Below are positions 12,501-23,566 of a DNA stretch of 64,000 nucleotides, piece after piece. Source of the stretch: Hofstenia miamia. Taxonomy: Eukaryota > Xenacoelomorpha > Acoela. The stretch's first letter is position 1; every line of letters begins with the position of its first letter. The stretch is from the NCBI GenBank assembly GCA_004352715.1, contig SCFE01000003.1:5604093-5668092 (forward strand), written 5' to 3'. Position numbers and translations under genes: made by a program. Under the pieces are notes generated by a model. That model was not told the origin of the DNA. It searched no databases and saw nothing but the letters and a program-made list of their open reading frames with translations.

Positions 12501-12670
12501 ATGCGCATTGCAAATTTCTACAATAATTGTGAAAAACTTACTGAAAATATTTTATGAGGTTTTTCTTGTGTTGTCGGTTGGGACTCAGATCTCTTAATTG
12601 ATCGCTTCCTAAAAAATGGTAGGTGTCCGCCTGCAGCAGATGTTTTCGACTGTTCATGGTCCTCACTCAT
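4517..12670 (-). CDS. Cyclic nucleotide-gated ion channel (CNG, alpha-like), 5' three exons only
   Basis: Partial spliced gene: exons 12670-12542 (start), 8611-8268 and 4731-4517. Junction phases agree (0/0, then 2/2), giving 229 residues. The protein starts with a basic/serine-rich cytoplasmic region, then RRDSFLEKFN, then YVFDSENNLFYIWIGI (entry to S1), LAVLYNLVV (S1) and YWYILDYVSDVLYIIDML (S2). The LYN and LDYVSDVxYxxD motifs are diagnostic of CNG channel alpha-type subunits, plasma-membrane cation channels opened by cGMP or cAMP in sensory cells. Exon 3 ends in phase 1, just where the RT-G-x-LEQG stretch would follow. S3-S6, the pore, C-linker and cyclic-nucleotide-binding domain are not in this window, so they should lie before position 1. 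Alpha versus insect CNGL-like subtype is undecided. Confidence 0.85.
4995..5107. repeat. Long (TA)n tract
   Basis: About 110 bp of TA repeats with small interruptions. The minus-strand open frame across it (YIYIYI...) is an artefact of the repeat. Confidence 0.95.
5862..5986. repeat. Two (TA)n microsatellites
   Basis: Pure TA runs at 5862-5880 and 5957-5986. Confidence 0.9.
6780..7800 (+). pseudogene. Decayed LINE reverse transcriptase
   Basis: Broken frames carry recognisable landmarks in order: NDEEAANDINKLF, ASKVHGPGEDKILVWI (the KGPDxIPxxLL region), and VILIDYSKAFNVI (motif A, F/Y-S-K-A-F). Stops and frameshifts are frequent and no catalytic YADD was found. It lies antisense in CNG intron 2. 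Confidence 0.7.
8268..8611 (-). CDS. CNG channel N-terminal cytoplasmic exon
   Basis: 344 bp; acceptor caactgtttag (phase 0), donor AAAAAG|gtttgt (phase 2). It encodes 114 residues of hydrophilic sequence rich in K, S, D and E, with VERRDSFLEKFNMKG near the end. The RDSFLxKF-like stretch recalls N-termini of invertebrate CNG subunits. Its phase-2 end fits exactly with the S1-S2 exon (AG|G = Arg). A plus-strand open frame at 8310-8537 is a shadow of this exon. Confidence 0.78.
9545..9593. repeat. (TA)n microsatellite
   Basis: TA repeat with small interruptions. Confidence 0.9.
10716..10767. repeat. (TG)n microsatellite
   Basis: Interrupted TG repeat, the only sizeable GT tract in the window. 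It sits at the 3' end of the minus-strand LINE fragment. Confidence 0.85.
10780..11400 (-). pseudogene. LINE C-terminal fragment, same family as the element at 17038-18460
   Basis: Two minus-strand frames (11358-11134 and 11067-10780) match the last third of the LINE at 17.8-18.35 kb: KKMASGVRYLYHLRNV here against KKMACGIKYLYHLRHV there, and KIWNNLHHEIKMEINYKIFRKK against SISWNDLSIDIKCEKNYKHFKKK. This is a 5'-truncated, frameshifted copy in the sense orientation of the host CNG gene. Confidence 0.8.
12542..12670 (-). CDS. CNG channel start exon
   Basis: 129 bp from ATG (12670-12668) to donor TTTTCA|gtaagt, ending in phase 0: 43 residues, beginning MSEDHEQSKTS and containing FFRKRSIKRSESQ. 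An in-frame stop (TAA) lies 17 codons upstream of this ATG, so it is the first possible start in this exon. The sequence is not conserved enough to prove identity alone; phase, strand and position link it to the next exon. Confidence 0.66.
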
Positions 12671-13159
12671 CAATGACTTTCCTATGGTAGTAAAACAGCC
12701 ATTTCTTAGAGAGCTTTTTTAGAATGGAATAAATAAATCGAAAAATGCATGTACCAATGAGAAAATTGACTAATTCCTCGCTTTAAAATATCCTCACAAT
12801 ATTTTTAAGACAAATGTGAAAGAGAATTGTTACGTAGGTTGATTTCGCTGCGATAGTAAAAAGCAATTGTTGTCATTTTTCGATAAAAAGGCTAATAAAA
12901 ACTTCCCTGTTTTAATTTTATTCTTAAATATTATTTTTAGAAATTGCTCTTGGATATAAACTAAATGTTTTGTATATAAATATGTGAAAGTTTAGTAAGT
13001 GGACTGCCAAATAAAAAATTTTAGACTAATTTTGTTGTAATGTATTTCGCTTTATCCAACCACTAAATAATTGTAAATAATTGTAAATAATTATATAGAA
13101 GTTCCCACGTAAGTTGTTCGTAACTTTGTAAGTTTCGAAATTTTTGAATTTTTATAGCT
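12671..13159. other. Upstream flank of the CNG start exon
   Basis: AT-rich. A small tandem repeat (aataattgtaaataattgta) at about 13063-13095. No clear promoter elements; the transcription start is unknown. Confidence 0.4.
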
Positions 13160-13181
13160 AATAAATTGGATATACATCTGA

Positions 13182-14150
13182 ATGATGGCGTTGTATTCAG
13201 ATGCTTTTAATCTCAGTAATGATAAAGAATCGAAAATTAAGAATCTTTTAATGTTATTTACTGACCTCAAATACTACATAAATGGTATGAGTATTTGCAG
13301 AAAAAACAAATTGGACTGTAACAGTATTATTTCAAGCATTAAAAAGAATTTTTTTAGCTTGTATTAATTATAAAACTAATGAATTAAATTCTGCAATAGT
13401 GGAATCCTCAATAGCCCGAAACAAGCTCAAAAAAGCTTATAAATAAAAAAAAGATGGGTCATTAAACAATAAGGAATGTAAAAAACTTATAGGTAATATT
13501 GAAAAACCATTAAAAATATTGAAAATGAAAATTTTATTCAACAACTTAGTGTCACTACCAATAATGACATAATGTTATTCTATGAATCTGAAAAAAAATA
13601 AATGTAATCGAAAAAGAACTTACAAAAATAAAAAATGTAACTATTAAAGCATCTACAAAATATTTTCCCAAATTAAAATTATTGAACATTTTTTTATATG
13701 AAGAAACTGAAGATTGTGATTTGTTTATCAAAAGTATGTTTGATAGAAACAGCACACTGCTAAAAAACTAAGGAAGAGGTTGTATCAGTTGTTTTTAGTA
13801 AAACAGAAAAGTTTAATTCCAGGGACATATTTATAAAAACAACGCCACAATTAAAAACAGTATTTATTACAAATAAAGTTAAACTAGGTTTAACAATAAT
13901 AAAAATTAATGATCATCATTATATAAAGGTGTGTTTGAAATGTGTTAAATATGGACATAAATTAAAGACTTGTTTAAATGAAACATTTAACAGCATGTAT
14001 TGTATAAATGAACATTCTGATAAAGATTGCCCATTTAAAAACAATAAAGAAAAACAATGTTGCTTAATTTGCGCTAAGTCTGAAAAATTTAAAAACCAAT
14101 CACCTACTCATAATGTATTTAACAAAAATGTCCAATTTTTAAGGAACAAT
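13182..14150 (+). pseudogene. LINE A ORF1 (gag-like, CCHC zinc knuckle)
   Basis: Broken frames. The clear landmark is CLKCVKYGHKLKTC (C-x2-C-x4-H-x4-C) at about 13932-13973, followed by a second cysteine/histidine cluster (YCINEHSDKDC) and CCLICAKSEKF. These are nucleic-acid-binding knuckles of LINE ORF1 proteins. The N-terminal part (from 13182) is only presumed to belong. Confidence 0.65.
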
Positions 14151-14329
14151 TAGATATTACTATAATGAAAAAAATCAGATGAATAGATATGGATAATATA
14201 GTATCTTTAAGTATATAATAATAAGATATAATAAATAATTTTGATTTAAATTCAATAATTGGAATAACCAAAACCTAGTTAACAAAGGAAGATAAATTAC
14301 CGAACTGTAACAAAGATATAATATTTTTT

Positions 14330-14850
14330 ACTAAGAGAGACAACATATTATCCAAGAAGTCAGGAGGTGGAGTATTAATATCAGTTCCTAGATATTTCAA
14401 ACCTAAACAGATAAAGTATATAGTCAATAAAAGATATAAATTTGAATGTTAATGGATACAAGTAAACATTAATAAAAAAATTTCATTAATAAATATAAGT
14501 TATTTCAACAATAAGGAATCATATAAGGACTTTCTATCTACAATGATACTTGAAATTAACAAAGCTTCTAAAATATCAACATCAATAAATATAATGAGTG
14601 ATTATAATCAAAATTATCTTAGCAAACCTGAAAAAAGAAATATACATAATTTTATAGATATATCAGTTATTAATGTAAAAACTCCAACACATATAAATTC
14701 AAAGAATTCTTCATTAATTGATTATATAATATGTGAATCTCAAGAAAAAGCCAATTTTTATTATTTTGATACTGATTACTGGATATCAGATCATTTATTA
14801 ACATGTGCAATATACAAACAAGAAATTGAACCAATGAAAAAACCAATATA
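14330..14850 (+). pseudogene. LINE A apurinic-type endonuclease domain
   Basis: Broken frames with endonuclease landmarks: KSGGGVLISV, IMSDYNQNYL (GDFN motif with S and Y substitutions), SSLIDYIIC and the catalytic-site SDHLLT. This domain would nick target DNA in an active element. Confidence 0.75.
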
Positions 14851-15239
14851 ATATCAATGTGTTCATTCAAAATGTAAATTCAATAGACATATATTATTCA
14901 ATGACATTTTATTATTAAATTGGGAATTCTTCTATAATTTATAAAGTGTTGATAAAAAACTAAAATTTATTACTGATAATTAAAATTATCTTTACAATAA
15001 ACAATGCCCAATTATAAAGATAAATCAAATTAAATCTGATAAAAAATTAATGAAATGGAAACTATGGATAACAAATGAAGCTAAGCTTTTAATCAAAATG
15101 AAACATACTGCGTATATAAAATACTGTAAGGATAAGAATGTAGCAAATCAAGTAGCTAATAAATGTAAGCAAGATTTAAATATATTTTTGAAACATTCTT
15201 TTGAAAACAAAAATAATTCACAAAAATGAAAATTCATTT

Positions 15240-16419
15240 CTAGTTTATTCCACAACAAAAAATTTTTGGAAGTTCCAACTGTAAGAAACGAAAATGGTGA
15301 AATTATTAAAAACGGAAAATTAATAGCAACTATATTAAATGAATCATTTATAGAATTAGGAGAATTTAGTGATTGTGAACAAAGAAAAATTCAGAATCAA
15401 GAAGAAATGATAATTCATAGGAATTTAAGAGACAAAAAAAATTTATTTTGCTTTTGTAATACTGCATCAATTTATGAAAATATCAAAACATCTAAAAGTT
15501 AACAAGTCTCAGGGACCAAACAAAACACCAATATGGTTTATGAAAGAAGCAATAAAAATCATAAGTAGACCACTATGCGATATATTAAATCAATGCATTA
15601 ATGAAGGTGTTTTTTCGAGAGGAATTGAAAATTGCAGAAATAATACCTATATACAAAAAGGTGACATTGATGAAGCTACTAATTACAGACCCATCTCAGT
15701 TCTATCAATTATAAGTAAAATATTCGAAAGAATTTTATATAACCAAATTAATGAATATTTCGAAAAATATCAAATAATACGATCTTTACAATTTGGATTT
15801 AGAAAAAATATGTCTACGAATAATGCATTAATTTTTGTTTTAGACGATTGGAGAAATCACATAGATAAAGGAGTTAGTATTTACATCTTATCATTAGATC
15901 TATCTAAAGCATTTAATTCAATTGATCATTAAATACTAATTAAAAAATTAAAACATAACAACTTTAATGAATATGCAACTGGGTTATTAACCTCATATTT
16001 AACTAATAGACAACAATACGTAAAAGTAAACAATGAAATCTCTAATAAACTAATAATTAATAAAGGAATACCTCAAGGCTCTGTTCTAGGGCCATTAATA
16101 TTCAATCTTTGTGTTAATGACAACACTTTTAATGAAAATATAAAATGTGTCCAATATGCTGCTGTATTCAACCAATTACTATGATTTCTTAAGCATGCTA
16201 CAAACAGCAATATTATACTTTGAAAAAAATAAAATAAAATTAAATGTAGAAAAGACTAGATTTATGGTATTAAATATTTCTAAAAAGAAGGAAAAATTAA
16301 CGTTAAAAATAACATTTGAAATCGAAGTCAATAAAATAAAGCAGAAAATGATGCAAGGAATCAAGACACTATTTAAATTTTAAAGATTTACACCTATTAA
16401 TTGGAAAATTACTCTATTA

Positions 16420-16450
<31 letters not shown>

Positions 16451-16885
16451 TGCCTAATTACATATATTCAGCCTGTTTATTAACCACTCTCAATAAAAGA
16501 ATGAAGATAGACTAGAAAGAATGTTTAATAAGAGTATCAATATCATCTGTGAAAAAAGAAATCAAGCTGCAATCAAAGAAGATAACTACTTATTTTCATT
16601 AGAATATCTACAAAGACTAAGATCTCTAAAAGTATTGTTCAAATTGAAGGCAAGAGACAAAATAACAGCTAAAATACTTGTAAGAACAAATTCTTATAGA
16701 AAACTTAAATTTAAGAAAACTATGATGAAGAACTCGTTTACTAATTTTTGCATTGAGTTAAGGAATGAATTACCACCTTAATTTAAAGAAGAAAAAATAA
16801 TTAAAGTCTTTAAAACAAATGTAAAAATGTATTTTAAACCAAGAATCAACTATTTAAATACCAAAGATCTTGATCAATCCCAATA
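15240..16885 (+). pseudogene. LINE A reverse transcriptase and C-terminal domain
   Basis: Landmarks in order: NKSQGPNKTPIWFM, NYRPISVLSIISKIFERIL, SLDLSKAFNSIDH (motif A), GIPQGSVLGPLIF (motif B), then QYAAV where Y-A-D-D should be, so the catalytic aspartates are lost. The frame breaks at 15932 and several later points. The C-terminal part includes LKARDKITAKILVRTNSY. Confidence 0.85.
16421..16450. repeat. (TA)n microsatellite inside LINE A
   Basis: Pure TA tract interrupting the 3' third of the element. Confidence 0.9.
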
Positions 16886-17037
16886 ACAAAGCTTAGTCAT
16901 TGAACCAGAAAAAAACTATTTTTAAAATCTTAATAAGTGCTTATCGCTTTATTTGGATAGTGATTATATATACAGATGATTTTAAAAATAAATATTATTA
17001 TTATTATAATTATTTTTATTATTATTATTATTATTAA

Positions 17038-18460
17038 CTATGAACTCATGAACTACAGGCCAATTAGTATAACACACCCCTTTTCAAAAATATTTGAAAA
17101 ACTACTCGCCGCACAAATGTACAACTTTATCAATGACAATCAAATTTTAGCAAGTAATCAACTTGGATTTCCACCTAAATTCAGCACATCTGATGCGATT
17201 TTATCAATTACAGAAAAAATTAAACAAAATTTAAATCAAAATTTGTTTACAGCGGTTGCTTTACTTGATTTAAGCAAAGCATTTAATTCAATGAATTTCG
17301 ATATTTTTGAAGAAAAATTAAGGCTAGAAGGTTTTAGTGTCAATGCAATAAATTTCATTATGAGTTTTTTAGAGACTCGCAGACAAAGAGTAAAAATTGA
17401 TCACATTTTCTCAGACTATACTACTACAAATCTAGGCGTACCACAAGGAACTGTATTGGGACCCATTCTTTTCGCAATTTATGTCAATGACATATTAAAA
17501 TCCTTGACAAATGGAACTATTTACCAACATGCAGACGATACTTGTATATTACGAACAGCAAAAATCCCTTTGACGCAACCAAACATTTGACAAAAGATAT
17601 TGATATCTTGTAACATATTTCAATAATAATAAACTAAAAATCAATTCTGACAAAACTCAATTTATCATCTTTTCATCTAAACAACAACAAAAGCTTACTN
17701 NNNNNNNNNNNNNNNNGTCAAAGTAAATGTGTAAAATATCTAGGTGTATTATTAGACAATGACTTAAATTTCGATAATTTCTTCTCCCACAAATTAAAAA
17801 AGATGGCATGTGGAATAAAATATTTGTACCATTTGCGCCATGTAGGAAAATCATCGCATGTAGAACTAATTCATTCATTTGTCTTAAGTCAATTTAATTA
17901 CTGTGCATTTCTTTTTCAAAATCTCACATCGCAAAAACGTTCATCATTAGCAAAAATGTTTAACTGGGCATTTAGAACACTTAATTATATTGAAAAACAT
18001 GAATCCATAACGCAATTAAGATCATCATATAACATTTTGGCCCCGAATTACTTTATTCAGTATCAATCTTTATGTATGATTCACAAATTTATTCATGAAT
18101 TAAGTTCATTAAGTTTTCTTAATAATTACATCAAAATCAATAAAAGAAATAAAACACTTTTTAGCATCAATAATCGTCAAGATTCATTTTCTTTTAAATG
18201 TTCAATCTCTTGGAATGATTTAAGTATTGATATAAAATGTGAGAAAAACTATAAACACTTCAAGAAAAAAATAAAACAAGTTCTATTAAGTAGGCAAACA
18301 TTATTGGGCATAGATAATAAACTCAACGCATGGTCAAATTACTTTTAAAACTGCCCTTTAATTAATATTGCATATTTAATTAGTTTTGTAAATATTTTTG
18401 TCATGTGTTAGTTTATAGTTTTTATATACATTTCAGCAATTAATTTGCTTTGACTCTTAA
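17038..18460 (+). mobile_element. LINE B: 5'-truncated CR1/Jockey-type reverse transcriptase
   Basis: Starts abruptly inside the polymerase domain right after the (ATT)n tail of LINE A. It reads NYRPISITHPFSKIFEKLL, ALLDLSKAFNSM (motif A), GVPQGTVLGPILF (motif B) and QHADDTCIL (catalytic A-D-D-T kept, with H for Y). A frameshift at about 17590 and a 17-N gap (17700-17716) follow, then an open C-terminal region at 17803-18348 (KKMACGIKYLYHLRHV ... WNDLS). It is younger-looking than LINE A. Confidence 0.85.
17700..17716. other. Assembly gap (17 N) inside LINE B
   Basis: Unknown bases between the polymerase and C-terminal parts; the frame across it cannot be judged. Confidence 0.95.
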
Positions 18461-18512
18461 AACTATGGTGCATAACACGTCTATGCTATTGACACTAGAG
18501 ATTTATTGACAG

Positions 18513-20854
18513 TAGTAACCTGCGAATCCTCTATTTTGAAATTGGAATCGAATCTGAATATTCCCCATCTTTTTTCTTCAAATCCGAATCCTGCACGCCG
18601 CCATGTATACCATGTATGCCAAAAATATAACAGTATAAATATAACACAACGGTAAAAATATAATTTTTTTATATTTCTTCGACCAAATCAAGGTCTCTGA
18701 ATTATCGTACGAAAGGTTTAGCCTTTTATCAGACAGTACAACTGGACCGAGAAAGTTGGTCCTTTCAGAGGCAGTGTTAGTATAGCCTGTGCTCCAAAAA
18801 CAATACGAACCTTCTTACGAATGCGGAAAAAACTAGAATCTTTCCACTAAAGTAGCGGACATTCGATCTCAGTATTAACTGGCATTTGTAAATATAGATC
18901 AATTTGTTTGTCAAACTGCACTGCTTCTGAATTTATAGCAGCCTCCCTTGGTTAGATGGCTGATTTTTTCTCGACCATTTCTTTTACTTAACAAACCTTG
19001 CAAGAAACTTTTAGGCCTTTCATTATTAACACATGCATTAGCATCAACAGTTGCAATAATAGGATCTGGCTGTTGAGCAATCCCCTTTTATATTAGCAAG
19101 GTATTTTCTGGCAGTTGCCAATTCATTTACTTCAAAAAAACTGTGCTTGAAACGTGGATCTAGCAGAGTTGAAGCAAGTTGTAACGGTGTAACTGGTAAT
19201 CACTGCTTGATCTTGGTGATAAGGCTGTCGTTAAAAGTACCTACTCCTTGACCAGGTAGGGACTCCAGCTACGAAATAAGAAATTTTCTATATAGGTAAA
19301 CCAAACTTATTGTAACATATTTTTCACCACTTAGCACCTTCGTAGCTTCAGCAAAAGGCCCTAAAATGGTCATCGTACACGGTAATAGTTTCCAGGAAAT
19401 ATTCGCCATTGCGGGGGTACATTACGAGCTGAAGAGTCCTGGCACTCCATCAGGGCCAAGTTAATAGCTGTCTTGTTATTCAAGAACTACTGTAACTGGG
19501 AGATACTTTGAGTTCCATCTCGTTATAACATCACATGGGGGACTACTTTCCTTCATATTATGTTGCTTTTGGTGATTATGCAATATATTGAGACCAACTG
19601 AGCTACTATGAAAAAAGTCAGCAACATTATGTACTTCTGTAATAAGGTTTTGGACCAGTAACTGAGATGACAATGCCGAATTAATACAGTTGTAATCTGC
19701 CAAACCATTGAATTTTTTTGAAAGAGTAGGTATAGAACATGGCATAGCACTAGTTGTATCGGTGGTAGCTACAAAAATGGAGTCTTTCGAAATACCATAC
19801 CTTTGCAAGAGAGTCACTAGAATCAAGTCCGTGCCATCGTTTTTATAATCCTCCAAATTTATGACACCCAAACATGAAGTAAATAACGAAAATTCTTAAT
19901 CAACTGCATGTAGGGTAACCACTAAAAAATTTTTGTTGTTTTTTGACTTGAAATGATCAAACATCATCATCCACTATAAACTTTCGAAAAACCGAGTTCT
20001 CTCCTTCGAACCGTAAAAGGTCCAGCCTCCGTGATAAAGTTGTGGGATGAGGAGGTACATATTGTACAAGCGACACCGTTTTACAGAAGTGTTGAAACTT
20101 CTTCCACTTACAAGTTCTAGCGGTCTACTGTCTTCGACCAAAATTGCAAAATAGCACGGTCCCATTTGACCTTTTTTGATACGGTCCATTTTTGGTTGCT
20201 TGGCAGGCGGTTCCTTGAATGAGCCTCTTTAGAAGCAATGGGTGTCGTGAGCCAAATGTTTCTATAAATTAGACGTAGTCCCTTGTGCGTTGGACGACAG
20301 TATTTCATTGCAAGCATTATAGACATAACAATTAGAGTTTAACGTAAAATACTCATGAACCACAGACATTTTCACCAAAATGAGAGTGACTCGACCAGGG
20401 CTAGGTTTTAAAAAGCAAACAAACCTAACTCTACTATATTGACAAATGTAAACAACTTTGATTAAGGTGTAGATAGTGTTATATAAGCAGGAAGATGTAA
20501 AATGTGTGTTTTGTATTTTATAATTGACGAGGTTTTTTAAATTCCTGCCTTCTAATTACAGCACGCTAAGAAATAAATTTTGAGTTTACCCTGGCCTGGC
20601 TGGAGTTCCTTTTTCGGTAAGGTAACCTCTCGAGAAGATTCAATCTCTTTTAGGCCAGGCGGCCTGGTAACAAGAACGAGCACCCGAGCGTAGAATTTTT
20701 ATGACAATGCCGGAAAGATGCGTTGCTATACCAGTATGAATTTGTGAGGTGTTGCACAACCCAACCCAACTAGTCAATCCACGATTCAAGCAACATTATT
20801 GGATTCGGATCCAAAATATATTTTGAATTCGAATACGAATCCTGCAGGTCACTA
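18513..20854 (-). mobile_element. hAT DNA transposon with exact 8-bp target duplication
   Basis: A 2,342-bp element. Termini: TAGTAACCTGCGAATCC at the left and, in reverse complement, TAGTGACCTGCAGGATTCG at the right. The flanks carry the identical 8-mer attgacag (18505-18512 and 20855-20862), as expected for hAT. GAATCC/GGATTC sub-repeats occur near both ends. It carries a decayed transposase on the minus strand. It lies just beyond the 3' end of LINE B. Confidence 0.9.
18670..20335 (-). pseudogene. hAT transposase, decayed
   Basis: Broken minus-strand frames in domain order. A BED-type zinc finger remnant (TSNL...KHLAHDTH, about 20250). RPLELVSGRSF (about 20110). The catalytic core: GVINLEDYKNDGTDLIL, ISKDSIFVATTDTTSAMP, VADFFHSSSVGL and SSPPCDVITRWNSKYL (RW motif), in one open frame 19871-19476. 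A C-terminal dimerisation remnant (LSDKRLNLSYDNSETL, about 18700-18740). The original enzyme cut and pasted the element. Stops and frameshifts make this copy inactive. Confidence 0.85.
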
Positions 20855-20862
20855 ATTGACAG

Positions 20863-21139
20863 CCGCAATATTTCTAAGGAAGATGCATCAGGATTTGAGC
20901 CAAAGAATAAATTTGACAGAAATGAATGCTAATTAAAAAAATTCACTCAAAATATTTCTCTGACAATTACAAAGTCGCTAAGTAATTTTAATTTAAAATT
21001 CTGTAATTTTTTATTAACAATTAATTTACATGGGATGAACACTATAAATATTTTGTCATAGGTTTGAAGTGAAGGTTTAAATTAAATTTCTTAGTTAACC
21101 GGGAGGAGATTTGAGATTTTTTAATGAGATTTGGTGATT
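20863..21139. other. Spacer
   Basis: No features recognised. Confidence 0.5.
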
Positions 21140-23010
21140 TTTCTCTATGCATAGTATTGTATATCAATCGGGGGTCTAGTATAATTTTTGAAAAACTTAT
21201 TATTGCTGTTAGTTTAAAATCAAGCAAATATAGTAAGTAAGGAAAATTCTATTTGATAAGTTCGGAAAGAATTTTAATGAATTCCAATATTTCCAACTGA
21301 TCTTAAAAGTATTAATCTTAACTAGTCCCTTGCCGCCAAGGAATACACCCTCCGATTTTTTCGTGATAACGTGACAAGCTGAAAACCGGCGTCGATTTTT
21401 GGCGAAAGATTACACTAATATATTGTTTAGTTGTTAACAACTCCAAAAGGCCACAACTTCAAAAAAGGTAACTGCAGAATCACTATTTGCAATGCTATAT
21501 AATGATGATTACAACAGGTTTTTGAATACATATGTTTGATCGAGTTAAATTGTTTAGGTGCCACGATTTTTCGCCTATTACTAAAATAAAGGCAAATGAA
21601 CAGAAAGAATATAAAATAGTGCGGCCACTTGCAGCTGACTAATATTGTGAATTGATGTTTCTTTACATGAGGAGGAATTAATTGAAAATTTGCCCCAGTA
21701 TTATATGGTACACTTGAATTCAAAATTACTTGTCGTCTAATTTGACTTTTTCCGTTCTGTTGTTCATATACCAGTCCGTCCACACAGGTCAGACATTGCG
21801 CTATATATATATATATATATATAAATACAAATATATATATAATATATATATTATATATACATATATATTTGTATTTAGCGACGTTAGTTTGTCATTTTCC
21901 ATAGTATTCAGCACTTTTTTCATGGAAGGCAACAATATTGATTTTATCTAAAAATCCTTTCATTTGCGCATTTGGAATAGGGGTCTAAATTCCTATGCAT
22001 GTGTTTCATAAATTTTTTTGTACTCGCTTCCAGAACGCTTTTGTCATAATATTTAAAGCCCGTATATGTTCTTTCTATTTAATGTACTTTAGAAATTTTA
22101 AAAATTTTTATCCGGCGCTGCATATATATATATATATTTCTCTATGCATAGTATTGTATATCAATCGGGGGTCTAGTATAATTTTTGAAAAACTTATTAT
22201 TGCTGTTAGTTTAAAATCAAGCAAATATAGTAAGTAAGGAAAATTCTATTTGATAAGTTCGGAAAGAATTTTAATGAATTCCAATATTTCCAACTGATCT
22301 TAAAAGTATTAATCTTAACTAGTCCCTTGCCGCCAAGGAATACACCCTCCGATTTTTTCGTGATAACGTGACAAGCTGAAAACCGGCGTCGATTTTTGGC
22401 GAAAGATTACACTAATATATTGTTTAGTTGTTAACAACTCCAAAAGGCCACAACTTCAAAAAAGGTAACTGCAGAATCACTATTTGCAATGCTATATAAT
22501 GATGATTACAACAGGTTTTTGAATACATATGTTTGATCGAGTTAAATTGTTTAGGTGCCACGATTTTTCGCCTATTACTAAAATAAAGGCAAATGAACAG
22601 AAAGAATATAAAATAGTGCGGCCACTTGCAGCTGACTAATATTGTGAATTGATGTTTCTTTACATGAGGAGGAATTAATTGAAAATTTGCCCCAGTATTA
22701 TATGGTACACTTGAATTCAAAATTACTTGTCGTCTAATTTGACTTTTTCCGTTCTGTTGTTCATATACCAGTCCGTCCACACAGGTCAGACATTGCGCTA
22801 TATATATATATATATATAAATACAAATATATATATAATATATATATTATATATATATATATATATTTGTATTTAGCGACGTTAGTTTGTCATTTTCCATA
22901 GTATTCAGCACTTTTTTCATGGAAGGCAACAATATTGATTTTATCTAAAAATCCTTTCATTTGCGCATTTGGAATAGGGGTCTAAATTCCTATGCATGTG
23001 TTTCATAAAT
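21140..23010. repeat. 874-bp direct duplication, offset 997, ending at a single N
   Basis: Copy 1 is 21140-22013 and copy 2 is 22137-23010, nearly identical apart from small changes in a TA tract. The second copy ends exactly at the N at 23011. Each copy contains an open minus-strand frame of about 118 codons (GLVYEQQNGKSQIRRQVIL...). The identity and N boundary suggest unmerged contig ends, though a very recent tandem duplication is possible. Confidence 0.85.
21427..21783 (-). other. Open frame of 118 codons, present twice (second copy 22424-22780), unrecognised
   Basis: Open minus-strand frame with a polar N-terminal half (YEQQNGKSQIRRQ, NTGANFQLIPPHVKKH) and a hydrophobic patch (YFIFFLFICLYF). 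No family recognised. The second copy can be extended upstream only through a TA microsatellite. It may be an exon of an unknown gene or chance. Confidence 0.25.
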
Positions 23011-23018
23011 NATAGAAC

Positions 23019-23381
23019 CAGACTTGTCAACGAGCCGAGCTTCTAACGAGCCGAGGCGAGCCGAGATTGTGGGGAGTATTTGATATACAACGAGCCCAAA
23101 ATGAGCCTACTTTAGGCAAAGCAAGCTTATAGTTCTGATTGTTAATTTGATTATGGAGATTTTTCTTATTTTTTGCAGTCAGTATTCCTTTCCTATAATC
23201 TTATTTAAGAAATGTTTATTAAATAATGGGAAGAGCGATGTAAAAAATCCCTTGAGCACAATATTTTTAAAAAAAATACCGAGCTAAAACGAGCCTCATT
23301 CAAAGATTTTATGTGGCACTCCGAACTTACACAAAATTTAAACGAGCCGAGCTTGGAAATGTCGGCTCGTTGACAAGTCTG
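23019..23381. mobile_element. hAT-type MITE
   Basis: A 363-bp element with terminal inverted repeats CAGACTTGTCAACGAGCCGA at both ends. The flanks are natagaac (left) and gctagaac (right), consistent with an 8-bp target duplication apart from one base beside the assembly N at 23011. The interior repeats the word ACGAGCC several times in both halves. No coding capacity. Confidence 0.8.
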
Positions 23382-23566
23382 GCTAGAACTGTCGGCAAAC
23401 GAAAATAGAATTGATGTACGATCTCTTTAACATTCAGATGGAAATTTCCTTAATTTTCTTTGTTTGTAAGCCAAATTTGGGTATGTGCATGTACATGTAT
23501 ACACTGAATTTAAAAAACTTAGAGTGAAAATTGTAATTTTCAATTTACAAATACGATTTTACTTAC

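Larger units (their letters stand above)
8612..12541 (-). other. CNG intron 1
   Basis: Phase-0 intron. It holds a LINE 3' fragment (10780-11400), an AT tract (9545-9593) and a GT-rich tract (10716-10767). The remainder is AT-rich without recognised features. Confidence 0.65.
13160..17037 (+). mobile_element. LINE A: CR1/Jockey-type retrotransposon, decayed
   Basis: Element with gag-like ORF1, endonuclease and reverse transcriptase in order, ending in an (ATT)n tail (about 16993-17037). All reading frames are broken by stops and shifts and the polymerase YADD is lost. A pure TA tract (16421-16450) interrupts its 3' part. LINE B follows immediately after the tail. Boundaries are approximate at the 5' end. 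Confidence 0.8.
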
